A stretch of DNA of 64,000 nucleotides from Variovorax davisae (lineage in GTDB: Bacteria; Pseudomonadota; Gammaproteobacteria; Burkholderiales; Burkholderiaceae_C): assembly GCF_030316845.1 (NCBI RefSeq), contig NZ_JASZYS010000004.1, forward strand, positions 414,926 to 478,925, given 5' to 3'. A program made the translations under genes and the position numbers. Positions 17,827 to 26,956 of this stretch are shown here, piece after piece. The notes under the pieces were generated by a model. The model made no database searches and had not been told where the DNA came from. It saw nothing but the letters and a program-made list of their open reading frames with translations. Every line of letters starts with the position of its first letter. The first letter of the stretch is position 1.

Positions 17827-19083
17827 ATGCGACTCCCCTACGAACTGCAACTCGGCTGGCGTTACACCCGAGCCGGCCGGGCCACGCGGCGCAACGGCTT
17901 CATCTCCTTCATCTCCGGCGTCTCGATGTTCGGCATCGCGCTGGGCGTGGCGGCGCTGATCATCGTGCTGAGCGTGATGAACGGCTTCCAGAAGGAAGTC
18001 ACCGACCGCATGCTCGGCGTGATCTCCCACATCGAGATCTTCTCGCGCGACGGCCAGGCGCTGGCCGACATCGACGCCATCATGGCCGAGGCGCGCAAGA
18101 ACCCCGAGGTGATCGGCGTCGCACCCTTCGTCGCGGCGCAGGCGCTGCTGGCGCGCGGCGAGGACATGAAGGGCGCCCTGATCCGCGGCATCGATCCGAA
18201 GCTGGAGCCGCAGGTGACCGACATCTCGACCACCGCGCAGCAGGGCGCGCTCGACAAGCTGGTGCCGGGCGAGTTCGGCATCGTGCTGGGCATCGAGCTG
18301 GCGCGCTCGATGTTCGTGCGGGTCGGCGACCAGGTCACGCTGGTGGCCCCGGGCGGCCAGGTCACGCCGGCCGGCGTGATGCCGCGCTTCAAGCCCTTCA
18401 CCGTGGTCGGCACCTTCGACTCGGGCCACTACGAGTACGACTCGGCGCTGGCGATGATCCACGCCGAGGACGCGGCCCGCGTGTTCCGCCTCGAAGGCCC
18501 GACCGGCGTGCGCCTCAAGCTCAAGGACCTGCACCAGGCGCGCGAGGTGGCCGACCAGCTGGCGGCCACGCTGCCGGGCCAGTTCCTGATCCGCGACTGG
18601 ACCCGCGCCAACAAGACCTGGTTTGCGGCGGTGCAGGTCGAGAAACGCATGATGTTCATCATCCTCACGCTGATCGTCGCGGTGGCGGCCTTCAACCTGG
18701 TCTCGACCCTGGTCATGACCGTGACCGACAAGCGCGCCGACATCGCGATCCTGCGCACGCTGGGCTCCAGCCCGAAAAGCATCATGGGCATCTTCGTCGT
18801 GCAGGGCGCGATGGTCGGCGTCATCGGCACCCTCGGCGGGCTGCTGCTGGGGCTGGGCATCGCCTACAACATCGACGTCATCGTGCCGGCGCTCGAGCGG
18901 CTCTTTCATGCCAGCTTCCTGCCCAAGGACATCTACCTGATCAGCAAGATGCCGAGCGACCCGCAGCGCGGCGACATCCTGCCGATCACCGTCATCTCGC
19001 TGGTGCTGGCCTTCGTCGCCACCCTCTATCCGAGCTGGCGCGCGAGCCGCGTCAACCCGGCGGAGGCGCTGCGCTATGAGTGA
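17827..19083 (+). CDS. lolC: Lipoprotein-releasing ABC transporter permease LolC/LolE
   Basis: A 418-residue inner-membrane protein of the LolCDE/MacB fold: a first membrane segment after [22 protein letters not shown] (about 25-50), a large periplasmic domain (about 50-270), then three membrane segments (about 275-400) with the coupling region [25 protein letters not shown]. With LolD it extracts outer-membrane lipoproteins and hands them to LolA. Only one permease gene is present, the arrangement in bacteria where one LolF-like subunit works as a homodimer. It overlaps lolD by eight bases. Confidence 0.95.
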   Translation: MRLPYELQLGWRYTRAGRATRRNGFISFISGVSMFGIALGVAALIIVLSVMNGFQKEVTDRMLGVISHIEIFSRDGQALADIDAIMAEARKNPEVIGVAPFVAAQALLARGEDMKGALIRGIDPKLEPQVTDISTTAQQGALDKLVPGEFGIVLGIELARSMFVRVGDQVTLVAPGGQVTPAGVMPRFKPFTVVGTFDSGHYEYDSALAMIHAEDAARVFRLEGPTGVRLKLKDLHQAREVADQLAATLPGQFLIRDWTRANKTWFAAVQVEKRMMFIILTLIVAVAAFNLVSTLVMTVTDKRADIAILRTLGSSPKSIMGIFVVQGAMVGVIGTLGGLLLGLGIAYNIDVIVPALERLFHASFLPKDIYLISKMPSDPQRGDILPITVISLVLAFVATLYPSWRASRVNPAEALRYE

Positions 19084-19753
19084 CGTGGTGTTGAAGGTCC
19101 GCGGACTGACCAAGCGCTTCCATGAAGGCCGCATCGACCTCACCGTGCTGCACGGCGTCGACCTCGACGTCCGCGCCGGCGAGACGCTGGCGATCGTCGG
19201 CGCCTCGGGCTCGGGCAAGAGCACGCTGCTGCACCTGATGGGCGGCCTCGACGCCCCGACCGCGGGCAGCGTCGAGCTGCACGGCGAAAACATCGCGCAT
19301 GTCGATGCCGCCGAGCAGGGCCGGCTGCGTAACCGGCACCTCGGCTTCGTCTACCAGTTCCATCACCTGCTGCCGGAATTCAGCGCGCTCGACAACGTCG
19401 CCATGCCGCTCAAGATCCGCCGCCTGCCGCCGGCCCAGGCGAGCGATGCGGCGGCGGCCATGCTGACGGCCGTGGGCCTGGGCGAGCGGGTGCAGCACCG
19501 GCCGGCGGAGTTGTCGGGCGGCGAGCGCCAGCGGGTGGCGATCGCGCGCGCGCTGGTGACGCAGCCCGACTGCGTGCTGGCTGACGAGCCCACCGGCAAC
19601 CTCGACCGCGCCACCGCCGACGGCGTGTTCGCGCTGATGCTGCAGCTGGCGCGCGACCGCGGCACCGCCTTCGTGATGGTGACCCACGACGAGAGCCTGG
19701 CGGGGCGCTGCGACCGGGTGCTGCGGCTCACCGCGGGGCGGTTGGCGGGCTGA
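19076..19753 (+). CDS. lolD: Lipoprotein-releasing ABC transporter ATPase LolD
   Basis: A 225-residue ABC ATPase with Walker [10 protein letters not shown] at residues 42-50, a Q-loop in [12 protein letters not shown], signature [15 protein letters not shown], Walker [12 protein letters not shown] and switch His in [23 protein letters not shown] is the LolD-typical segment after the Q-loop. It powers LolC for lipoprotein release. It overlaps the lolC end by eight bases and is translationally coupled. Confidence 0.96.
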   Translation: MSDVVLKVRGLTKRFHEGRIDLTVLHGVDLDVRAGETLAIVGASGSGKSTLLHLMGGLDAPTAGSVELHGENIAHVDAAEQGRLRNRHLGFVYQFHHLLPEFSALDNVAMPLKIRRLPPAQASDAAAAMLTAVGLGERVQHRPAELSGGERQRVAIARALVTQPDCVLADEPTGNLDRATADGVFALMLQLARDRGTAFVMVTHDESLAGRCDRVLRLTAGRLAG

Positions 19754-19760
19754 CCGGCGC

Positions 19761-20396
19761 TCAGGCGCCGACGACGATCGGAAAGCTGGCCTTCCAGCCG
19801 TCCGGCGCGCGCGCGAAGGGCACGGTGAGCGCGGCCCGCTCGGACTCCGAGAGACGACGCCACAGCCCGTCGCGGGCGTTGTCCGGTGCGCCTTCCACGT
19901 AGAGCTGGGTGGTCAGCAGTTCGCGCGTGCCCAGCTTGACCTTGAAGTGGATGTGGGGCGTGCGCCCGCTGTAGGGCACCGGCCGGAGGGTGCGGAAGCG
20001 GTAGCGCCCTTGGTCGTCGACCATGACACGCCCGAAGCCCTGAAAAGCGCGATCGGCGCGGTCGCCGTCGCCGGGGTGGTGGTAGTGGCCGGCTTCGTCG
20101 CACTGCCAGATCTCGACCTGGGCGCCACGCAGCGCGCGCCCGTCCAGATCGGTGACCGTGCCGTCGACCCAGGCCGGCTGGGTGGTGGCGTAGTTCAGCG
20201 GGCCGTTGTGCAGCAGGTCGGCGTCGGTGTCGGCCGGCAGGGCGACCGGATAGAACGGGCCTTCGGTCTGCGAGGGCGTGGGTCGCCGGGGCGCGGCAGG
20301 TTGCGCCCGCGGGCCCAGCCAGAAGGCCGGCAAGGCGATGGCAGCGGCGGCAATGCTGCGGCGGGGCAGGCCCCGGGAGCCGGGCGAGGTGTTCAT
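19761..20396 (-). CDS. Intradiol ring-cleavage dioxygenase family protein, exported
   Basis: A 211-residue protein with an RR-containing N-terminal signal (MNTSPGSRGLPRRSIAAAA), so export, possibly by Tat, is likely. The dioxygenase fold follows: SQTEGPFYP, DGRALRGAQVEIWQCDEAGHY, then PYSGRTPHIHFKV. The Tyr of GHYHHPG, the Tyr of VPYSG and the two His of HIH fit the four Fe(III) ligands of protocatechuate-type dioxygenases. Exported members of this family are poorly understood, and the substrate is unknown. No aromatic catabolism genes are nearby. Confidence 0.85.
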   Translation of the reverse strand: MNTSPGSRGLPRRSIAAAAIALPAFWLGPRAQPAAPRRPTPSQTEGPFYPVALPADTDADLLHNGPLNYATTQPAWVDGTVTDLDGRALRGAQVEIWQCDEAGHYHHPGDGDRADRAFQGFGRVMVDDQGRYRFRTLRPVPYSGRTPHIHFKVKLGTRELLTTQLYVEGAPDNARDGLWRRLSESERAALTVPFARAPDGWKASFPIVVGA

Positions 20397-20719
20397 GGCA
20401 CGTCAAGCAACGCCGGGGAGGGGCGTTTCAGCGCCATGCTACTCGCAACGCGACAGCATCGCGGGCCGCGACTCGCCGACGCTGCAGCTCTTCATCGTCG
20501 CGCCCGCCGCTGCCGTGGCCGTCCGGATCGTCGTCGAGCAACCGCCGCGGCGGCGTGAGAACACGGCGCTGCGTTCCGGGGCTTCATGCCTTGCGATGGG
20601 GTCGATCCCTAGGGCAACGTGTCTCAGCTGCGCCAGCCGGTGGCAGGCGACGTCAGTTCTGGCGAGCAGCCCGGCTGCGCTTGGCCTGCCGCACCAGCCG
20701 GGCGCTCATGGCGCGCCGT
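20397..20719. other. Intergenic stretch without a recognisable gene
   Basis: This 323-base stretch lies upstream of the intradiol dioxygenase and downstream of the AhpD-like gene, both on the minus strand. I find no convincing gene, RNA gene or terminator. Short open frames on both strands have no family resemblance. It should hold the dioxygenase promoter, but no clear -35/-10 pair was seen. Confidence 0.5.
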
Positions 20720-21160
20720 CTAGGCGGTCAGGGTTTTGCGGAAGCCGATCGACAGCCGGTTCCAGCTGTTGATCACGCCGATCGCGAGCGTCAGGTCGAC
20801 CCGCTCGCGCTCGCTGAATTCGGCACTCAGGGCCTCGTAGTCGGGATCGGGCGCGTGCTGGGTCGCGACCTGGGTGATGGCTTCGGTCCAGGCCAGGGCG
20901 GCGCGTTCGCGCGGGGTGAAGAAAGGCGTCTCGCGCCACACCGGGACGGCGTAGAGGCGCCGCTCGGTCTCGCCCTTCTTGCGCAAGTCGCTCGCATGCA
21001 GGTCGACGCAGAAGGCGCAGCCGTTGATCTGCGAGGCGCGCAGCTTCACGAGGTCGAGCAGGGCGGGCTCGAGGCCCAGCTTGCCGACCGCCACTTCGAG
21101 CGAGATCAGCGCCTTCAGCGCGTCGGGGGAGGCCTTGTAGAAATCGAGTCGTTGTTCCAT
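20720..21160 (-). CDS. Carboxymuconolactone decarboxylase/AhpD-like family protein
   Basis: A 146-residue all-helical protein with the AhpD core: LVKLRASQINGCAFCVDLHASDLRKKG, where C48, C51 and H55 form the CxxC...H redox site. The following segment RRLYAVPVWRETPFFTPRERAALAWTEA is typical of the YnjA/PA0269-like alkylhydroperoxidase-type branch. Such proteins act as peroxidases or thiol-linked protectants. It is divergent from the MocR regulator at 21258, a pairing common in proteobacteria, in which the regulator probably controls this gene. Confidence 0.92.
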   Translation of the reverse strand: MEQRLDFYKASPDALKALISLEVAVGKLGLEPALLDLVKLRASQINGCAFCVDLHASDLRKKGETERRLYAVPVWRETPFFTPRERAALAWTEAITQVATQHAPDPDYEALSAEFSERERVDLTLAIGVINSWNRLSIGFRKTLTA

Positions 21161-21257
21161 GGTGTTGCTCCGTTGGGTGATGAGGATGGCCCCATGCTAA
21201 AAAGCCCTGGCCCTCTCGCGGGCGGCCAATCCGGGCCATTTGCAGGAGTCCAATCGC

Positions 21258-22691
21258 ATGGAGTTGCACGTCGTCATCGACGGTGACAAGGACCTCGCCG
21301 GGCAGCTCTACCGGCAGCTGAGGGATTCGATCCGCGCCGGCCGGCTGGCCGCGGGCGAAAAGCTGCCGCCCTCGCGGCTGCTCGCCGAACAACTCGGCCT
21401 GTCGCGCAAGACCGTTTCGGAAGCCTATGCGCGGCTCACCTTCGACCGGCTGCTGGTCGGCCGCGTCGGCAGCGGCACCTTCGTCGCCGACACGGTGCGG
21501 TCCGCGGCGCCGCCGGCCGCGAGCCCGTCCTTCGCCGGCGCGGCGGTCGCCGAGCGCTGGCGCCGCATGGACACGCCGCTGCGCCACCCGGCGCCGGCCG
21601 GCCACTCACGCTACGAATACATCGGCGGGGCGCCTGCGCGCAGCCTGTTCCCGCATGCCGAATGGCGCCGCTGCGTGCTGCACGCGCTGCGCGAAGGGGC
21701 ACGCTCGCGCGGCCTCTATGGGCCGGTCGAGGGCATGCCGGTGCTGCGCGAGGCGATCGCCCGGCACGCCGCCTTCGCCCGCGGCGTGCGCTGCGGCGTC
21801 GATGACGTCATCGTCACCAACGGCGCCCAGCAGGCGCTCGACCTGGTGGCCCGGGTGCTGGTCGAGCCGGGCAGCCTGGTGGCGGTCGAGGAGCCCGGCT
21901 ATCCGCCGGCACGCCTGCTGTTCGGCGCCCAGGGGGCCGAGGTGGTCGGCATCCCGGTCGATGCCGAGGGCCTGCAGGTCGAACGGATCCCGGACGGCAC
22001 GCGGCTGGTCTACGTGACGCCGGCGCACCAGTTCCCGCTCGGCATGCCGATGAGCCAGCGCCGCCGCGAGGCGCTGCTGGCGCGCGCCCACGCGATCGGC
22101 GCGATCGTCATCGAGGACGACTACGACAGCGAATTCCGCTACGAGGGGCGCCCCACCGACTCGCTGCAGAGCATGGACACGCGAGGCAGCGTCGCCTTCG
22201 TCGGCACCTTCTCGAAGACCCTGTCGCCCGAACTGCGCCTGGGCTACCTGATCGCGCCGCCCGCCATCCTGCAGGCGGTCTGCATCGCCAAGCACCTGAG
22301 CGACTGGCACACGGCCACGCCGGCCCAGTGGGCGCTGGCCAAGTTCATCGCGGACGGCGGCCTCCACAAGCACATCCGCCGCTGCCACGCGGTCTATGTC
22401 GAGCGGCGCGAGCGCATCATGCGGCGCTTCGACGGCGACCTGTCGCCCTGGTTCGAAACGGTGCCGGCGACCGCGGGCATCCACCTGGCGGCGCTCTGCA
22501 GAAAGCCGATCGACATGGAGACCCTGCTGAGGCTGGCACGCCGGGTCGACGTCGGGCTCTACCCGCTCGAGGTCTTCTCGCACTTCGAGGCACCCCGCCA
22601 GGGGCTCATGCTGGGCTACGGTGCAATCGACACGGACGACATCGATCCGTCGCTGGACCGGGTCCGCGACATCCTGCTGCAGATGGGCTGA
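21258..22691 (+). CDS. MocR/PdxR-type transcriptional regulator (GntR wHTH plus aminotransferase-fold domain)
   Basis: A 477-residue protein. Residues about 10-78 are a GntR winged helix (LYRQLRDSIRAGRLAAGEKLPPSR, then LSRKTVSEAYARL). Residues about 110-477 are a fold-type I aminotransferase domain with IEDDYDSEFRY and the PLP Lys in TFSKTLSPELRLGY (K320). PLP or a PLP-amine adduct is the usual effector. The ATG at 21258 has AGGAG nine bases upstream and is preferred over the TTG at 21240. It is divergent from the AhpD-like gene and converges, with a four-base gap, on the solute-binding protein gene. Confidence 0.93.
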   Translation: MELHVVIDGDKDLAGQLYRQLRDSIRAGRLAAGEKLPPSRLLAEQLGLSRKTVSEAYARLTFDRLLVGRVGSGTFVADTVRSAAPPAASPSFAGAAVAERWRRMDTPLRHPAPAGHSRYEYIGGAPARSLFPHAEWRRCVLHALREGARSRGLYGPVEGMPVLREAIARHAAFARGVRCGVDDVIVTNGAQQALDLVARVLVEPGSLVAVEEPGYPPARLLFGAQGAEVVGIPVDAEGLQVERIPDGTRLVYVTPAHQFPLGMPMSQRRREALLARAHAIGAIVIEDDYDSEFRYEGRPTDSLQSMDTRGSVAFVGTFSKTLSPELRLGYLIAPPAILQAVCIAKHLSDWHTATPAQWALAKFIADGGLHKHIRRCHAVYVERRERIMRRFDGDLSPWFETVPATAGIHLAALCRKPIDMETLLRLARRVDVGLYPLEVFSHFEAPRQGLMLGYGAIDTDDIDPSLDRVRDILLQMG

Positions 22692-22695
22692 CGCC

Positions 22696-23484
22696 TCACA
22701 TCGGGATGTCGCCCACCGCGCGGCCCAGCCAGCGGGTCGACATCCGGTCCGACTCACCCGACTTGCGGGCCTCGATCACGATCTCGTTGATGCGCTCGCG
22801 CAGCTTGTCCTCGCCCTTCGGCACGCCGATGTAGTTGGGGCTCTGGCTCAGCATGAGCTTGTTCTCCAGGCCCATCTGCGGCTGGTTCTGGATCAGCTTG
22901 GAGACGGCCGGCTGGCTGCTGCCCACCGCCGCCACCTGGCCGGCACCCATCGCGGTGATGGTGGCCGCATGGTCCTCGAAGCGCATCAGGTTGGCGCCCT
23001 TGGGCAGCACCTTGGTCAGCTCCTGGTCCTCGATGGTGCCGCGCGTCACGCCCACCGACTTGCCGTCGAGATCGGCGAAGCTCTTGACGGCCAGCGTCTT
23101 GGGGGCGAACACGGCGCTGATGAAGGGCGAGTAGGCCGCGGTCGTGAAGTCGACCACCTTCTCACGCTCGGCGTTGCGCGCCAGCGTCGAGATCACGATG
23201 TCGACCTTGCGCGTCTGCAGGTAGGGCACGCGGTTGGTGCTGGTCACCGGCACCAGCTCGGCCTTGACGCCGAGCTTGCCGGCCACGTAGCGCGCCATGT
23301 CGATGTCCAGTCCCTGCGGCTGCAGGTCGGTGCCGACGAAGCCGTAGGGCGGGTAGTCGGTGGGCACGGCGATGCGGATCACGCCGGTCTTGACGATGTT
23401 GTCGAGCGCGGTCTGTGCCTGGGCGCCGCCGGTGGCCAGCAAGGCGCAGGCCGCGGTGAGCAGAAGACGTCGAATGGGTTGCAT
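22696..23484 (-). CDS. Periplasmic amino-acid-type solute-binding protein (SBP family 3)
   Basis: A 262-residue protein with signal peptide cut after GGAQA (about residue 23). The family 3 lobes are plain: VIRIAVPTDYPPYGFVGTDLQPQGLDIDMARYVAGKLGV, then NAEREKVVDFTTAAY and LDGKSVGVTRGT. It should bind a polar amino acid for an ABC importer, but no permease or ATPase gene is adjacent, so it must use another system or act as a signalling binder. It is 47 bases after the Asp/Glu racemase-family gene, which suggests a shared transcript. Confidence 0.92.
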   Translation of the reverse strand: MQPIRRLLLTAACALLATGGAQAQTALDNIVKTGVIRIAVPTDYPPYGFVGTDLQPQGLDIDMARYVAGKLGVKAELVPVTSTNRVPYLQTRKVDIVISTLARNAEREKVVDFTTAAYSPFISAVFAPKTLAVKSFADLDGKSVGVTRGTIEDQELTKVLPKGANLMRFEDHAATITAMGAGQVAAVGSSQPAVSKLIQNQPQMGLENKLMLSQSPNYIGVPKGEDKLRERINEIVIEARKSGESDRMSTRWLGRAVGDIPM

Positions 23485-23531
23485 GGCGAGGATTCTCGGA
23501 GAGTTGGAAGCAGGGGAGACGAAGCGCAATG

Positions 23532-24353
23532 TCAGGCGCCGGGCGCGATGCGGCCGTCGAAGAGCTGCCCGTAGCCGGGCCGGGCGCCGGCGATCTGCAG
23601 CAGTTCGAGGCAGTGCCAGAACGAGGCCTGCACGGCCGAGATGACCGGCTTGCCGAGCGCCTGCTCCAGCGCCTCGATGGCGCCGACCGAGCGGAAATTG
23701 GTGCAGCTGATGAAGATCGCGCTGGCTTCGGGATGGTCCACCGAGCGCACCAGGTCATAGACCTGCGAAAGCGGCACCTCGGCCAGCGCGCGGTCCTCGT
23801 CGATGCGCAGGTTGGCATGGCGCACGACGGGGTGCCCGTTCTCTTCCAGGAAGCGGATCGCCTTGGCGTGCACCGCATCCACGTAGGGCGTGGCGAGCGC
23901 GACCTTGCCGGCTGCCACCTTCTTGAGCGCCGCCAGCGTGGCGGTCGATGCCGTGTTGACCAGCGGCCCGGGCACCCACTGCTTCATCTTGGCGATCAGC
24001 GCGTGGTCGTAGGCGGTGCCGTGCAGGAACGAGGCGCTGGTGCCGCCGAAGCACAGCAGGTCGATGGGTGCCGAGCCCACCAGGCGCGCGGCCTGCGCCA
24101 GCTCGGGCGAATCCATCATCTGCTCGATGCCCTCCACCGTCACCTTGGGCAGCTTGATGCGTGTGGTGTGGATCGACACGCCGGGCGCCGCCATGGCGGC
24201 CCATTCGGCGTCCATGACGATGCTCGAGGCGATGTAGATCAGCCCGACCCGGCACAGCGTGCCCGAGCCGTCGAAGCGAAAGGCGGGTGTGGCGGGGGGC
24301 GCGAAGGCGTTCGCTTGTTGTTCGCCCGTTCGAATCATCTCGTCCAACTCCAT
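23532..24353 (-). CDS. Asp/Glu racemase superfamily enzyme (maleate isomerase-like)
   Basis: A 273-residue cytoplasmic protein with the two-Cys arrangement of maleate cis-trans isomerase and arylmalonate decarboxylase: DLLCFGGTSAS in the first half and IFISCTNFRSV in the second, followed by GKPVISAVQASFWHCLEL. These enzymes isomerise, racemise or decarboxylate small dicarboxylates without cofactor. Downstream of aspartate-metabolising genes, a substrate related to aspartate, maleate or malonate is plausible but not shown. The first ATG (MELDEMIRTG) is used; a TTG twelve bases upstream is also in frame. Confidence 0.85.
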   Translation of the reverse strand: MELDEMIRTGEQQANAFAPPATPAFRFDGSGTLCRVGLIYIASSIVMDAEWAAMAAPGVSIHTTRIKLPKVTVEGIEQMMDSPELAQAARLVGSAPIDLLCFGGTSASFLHGTAYDHALIAKMKQWVPGPLVNTASTATLAALKKVAAGKVALATPYVDAVHAKAIRFLEENGHPVVRHANLRIDEDRALAEVPLSQVYDLVRSVDHPEASAIFISCTNFRSVGAIEALEQALGKPVISAVQASFWHCLELLQIAGARPGYGQLFDGRIAPGA

Positions 24354-24423
24354 GGCTTGCTGCAATGGAGTCGATGATGTGGGCTCAGCGCTGCGCTACA
24401 AAGTCGCCTTTTCCTTGCAGCTG

Positions 24424-24471
24424 CATCGGCTTTTCCGATGCCCGGCCGCGAGGGCGCCCGGAAGGGCGCCC
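24424..24471. terminator. Tandem GC-rich hairpins after the SDR gene
   Basis: CATCGG-CTTTT-CCGATG (24424-24440) and GGGCGCCC-GGAA-GGGCGCCC (24452-24471) form two neighbouring stems between the SDR stop and the racemase-family gene. No T-run follows on the minus strand, so rather than a classic terminator they may pause transcription or stabilise the upstream mRNA. A similar GCGAGGGCGCC stem lies near 30470 upstream of the operon. Confidence 0.4.
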
Positions 24472-24475
24472 AGCC

Positions 24476-25234
24476 CTATGCGGCGATCGAGTAGCCGCCG
24501 TCGACCGGGATCGCAGTGCCGGTCACGAAGTCCGACGCCGCGCTGGCCAGGAACACCGCAATGCCCGCCAGGTCTTCGGGCCGGCCCCAGCGGCCGGCCG
24601 CGGTGCGGGCCACCACCCGCTCGCTGAGCCCTGGCACCTGGGCTCGCGCGCCATCGGTCAGGTCGGTCTGGATCCAGCCCGGCAGCACCGCGTTGACCTG
24701 GATGCCGTCGGCCGCCCACGAGGCGGCCATCGCGCGGGTGAGCTGCACGATGCCGCCCTTGCTCGCGCCGTAGGCCGGCGCATAGGGTGCGCCGAAGATC
24801 GACATCATCGAGCCGATGTTGATGATCTTGCCGCCGCCGGCTGCCTTCAGGTGCGGATGCGCGGCCCGGCAGCACAGGAAGGCGCTCGTCAGGTTGGTGT
24901 CCATCACCTGGTGCCACTCGGCCAGCGCGAGCTGGTCCACCGGCTTGCGCACCGTCGTGCCGGCGTTGTTGACGAGGATGTCGAGCCGGCCGCAGCGCGC
25001 CGCCAGCTGGTCGAACAGCGCCGCCACCGAGTCCTCGTTCGTCACGTCGGCCTGGAGCGCGAAGCTGTCGCTGCCGGCCGCCTTCAAGGCGTCGACGGCG
25101 GCCGCCGATTTCTGCGCATCGCGCGCTGCCACCACGACGCGCGCACCCGCCTTCGCCAGGCCCAGCCCCATGCCGAGCCCGATGCCGCCATTGCCGCCCG
25201 TGACCAGCGCCACCTTGCCCTTGAGATCGAACAT
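24476..25234 (-). CDS. Short-chain dehydrogenase/reductase
   Basis: A 252-residue classical SDR: cofactor motif TGGNGGIGLGMG at about residues 12-23, NNAG in LVNNAGTTVRKP, catalytic Ser in INIGSMMS and the YxxxK pair in PAYGASKGG. The C-terminal GRPEDLAGIAVFLAS and GTAIPVDGGYS resemble 2-deoxy-D-gluconate/3-ketoacyl reductases. Arg in VVAARD suggests NADP(H), though this is not decisive. It begins 29 bases after the aspartate decarboxylase gene. The substrate is unknown. Confidence 0.93.
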   Translation of the reverse strand: MFDLKGKVALVTGGNGGIGLGMGLGLAKAGARVVVAARDAQKSAAAVDALKAAGSDSFALQADVTNEDSVAALFDQLAARCGRLDILVNNAGTTVRKPVDQLALAEWHQVMDTNLTSAFLCCRAAHPHLKAAGGGKIINIGSMMSIFGAPYAPAYGASKGGIVQLTRAMAASWAADGIQVNAVLPGWIQTDLTDGARAQVPGLSERVVARTAAGRWGRPEDLAGIAVFLASAASDFVTGTAIPVDGGYSIAA

Positions 25235-25263
25235 CCGTTGTCCTGCCTTCTTTCCGATGTGGG

Positions 25264-26901
25264 TTATTTCCTGCCCTTCTTCGCGTTCTTCGGCCTGGCG
25301 GCGCCCTTGCTGCCGGCGCCATCCTGCTTCTCGTAGATCTCGTGGTACTCCGAGATCATGGTGCGAATGGACTTGCCGATGTTGGCATAGTCGTACTCGT
25401 TGAGGTTGGCCAGCGACACGCGGCCCGACGCGTGCGGCGTGCCGAAGCCCCGGCCCGGCAGCAGCACGACCCCGGTGTCGCGCGCCAGCCGGAACAGCGC
25501 CTCGTTGGGCCTGAACTGCTTGATCGTCCAGGCCGCGAAGGTCGCGTCGTACATCTGCGTGATGATGTCCTCCATGTCGAGCAGGTGGTAGTAGCGCACG
25601 GAGTTCGGGTCGAACACCATCGGGATGCCCAGCTCCTTGTAGAGCGCCTGCTTGCGGCGCAGCACGATGCGCTTCATGGCCGCCTTGTAGGCCTGCGGCT
25701 CGTCCATCAGGGAGAACAGCGAGAACATCACCATCTGCGCCTGCACCGGCGTCGACAGGCCCGCCGTGTGGTTCAGCGCCACGGTGCGGCTGTCGGCCAC
25801 CAGCCGGTCGATGAACTTGAGGCCGCGCGGATCGGTGGTGATCGAGCTGTAGCGCTCGTCGAGCTCCTTGCGGGTCGCCTCGGGCAGCGCGGCGATCCGG
25901 CGGTCGAGGATGTTGTCCTCGTGGGTGGCGACCACGCCCATGCGCCAGCCGGTGGCGCCGAAGTACTTCGAGAACGAATACACCAGGATCGTGTTGTGCG
26001 GGCACATCGCGAACAGCGAGGTGAAGTCGTCGGCGAAGGTGCCGTAGACGTCGTCGGTCAGGATGATGAGGTCGGGCCGCTTCTTGACGATCTCCACCAG
26101 GGACGCGAGCACCTCGTCGCTCATCCGCACCGAGGGCGGGTTGCTCGGGTTGCACAGGAAGAAGGCCTTCACCTTCGGGTCGAGCAGCTTCTGCAGCTCC
26201 TTCTTCGTGTACTGCCAGTTCGTTTCCGGGCCGCACTCGATGTTCATCTCGACCAGCCGGTAGTCGTTGAGGTGCGGGATCTCGATGTAGGGCGTGAAGA
26301 TCGGCATGCCGAGGGCGATCGTGTCGCCGGGCGAGATCAGGTGGTTCTCGCGCAGGCTGTTGAACAGGTAGGTCATGGCTGCCGTGCCGCCCTCGACCGC
26401 ATACATGTCGAACTTGCCGACGAAGGGGTGGGTGCCGATCATCTCGCGGTGGATGTAGTGGCCGACGATGATTTCCGACAGCCGCAGCATGCGGTCGGGC
26501 ACCGGGTAGTTGCAGCCCAGGATGGCCTCGCACATCTCGTAGATGAAATCGCCGGCCGACAGGCCCAGCTGGTCGCGCACATAGGAGACCGCGGCCTCGA
26601 TGAAGCGCACGCCTGGCACGTTGCGGTGCGTGCGGGTGAAGATTTCGAAGCGCGCCTCGATGCCTTCGCGCTGGGGAAAGCCGCCGACGTCGTCCATGTA
26701 CACGTAGGAACGCTCGGCCTCGCTCATCGCGAACAGGCCGAACTGGAAGAAGCCGTGCCGCGGCGTGGTGGCCAGGAAGTTCGGGTTGCCGCGCCCGGCG
26801 TTGAGCATCAGCCGGTCACCCGCGGAAGCGACCTTGATCAATGCATCCTTGAGTTCGAACGGGCTCAGGCTGCCCATGTTCTCGACGTCGCTGAAGTCCA
26901 T
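25264..26901 (-). CDS. aspD: Aspartate 4-decarboxylase (bifunctional aspartate aminotransferase), PLP-dependent
   Basis: A 545-residue fold-type I PLP enzyme, much longer than ordinary aspartate aminotransferases and matching the roughly 530-residue AspD family that converts L-aspartate to L-alanine and CO2. The PLP Lys is K312 in VYSFSKYFGATGWRMGVV. Other family blocks are MLNAGRGNPNFLATTPR near the start, EGGTAAMTYLFNSL and LCNPSNPPSVRMSDE. The C-terminus ends in a short Lys/Ala tail. It follows two aspT-type exchanger genes, the classic aspartate-alanine exchange partnership. Confidence 0.92.
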   Translation of the reverse strand: MDFSDVENMGSLSPFELKDALIKVASAGDRLMLNAGRGNPNFLATTPRHGFFQFGLFAMSEAERSYVYMDDVGGFPQREGIEARFEIFTRTHRNVPGVRFIEAAVSYVRDQLGLSAGDFIYEMCEAILGCNYPVPDRMLRLSEIIVGHYIHREMIGTHPFVGKFDMYAVEGGTAAMTYLFNSLRENHLISPGDTIALGMPIFTPYIEIPHLNDYRLVEMNIECGPETNWQYTKKELQKLLDPKVKAFFLCNPSNPPSVRMSDEVLASLVEIVKKRPDLIILTDDVYGTFADDFTSLFAMCPHNTILVYSFSKYFGATGWRMGVVATHEDNILDRRIAALPEATRKELDERYSSITTDPRGLKFIDRLVADSRTVALNHTAGLSTPVQAQMVMFSLFSLMDEPQAYKAAMKRIVLRRKQALYKELGIPMVFDPNSVRYYHLLDMEDIITQMYDATFAAWTIKQFRPNEALFRLARDTGVVLLPGRGFGTPHASGRVSLANLNEYDYANIGKSIRTMISEYHEIYEKQDGAGSKGAARPKNAKKGRK

Positions 26902-26956
26902 GATTGCTCCTTGGGTTTCGGGGTGCGGAAAAAAAGGGAAGCTTGTGCGGGGGTGC

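Noticed and set aside
20397..20719. A possible gene remnant between the dioxygenase and AhpD-like genes
   Set aside because: No frame on either strand shows recognisable motifs or a credible start with ribosome site.
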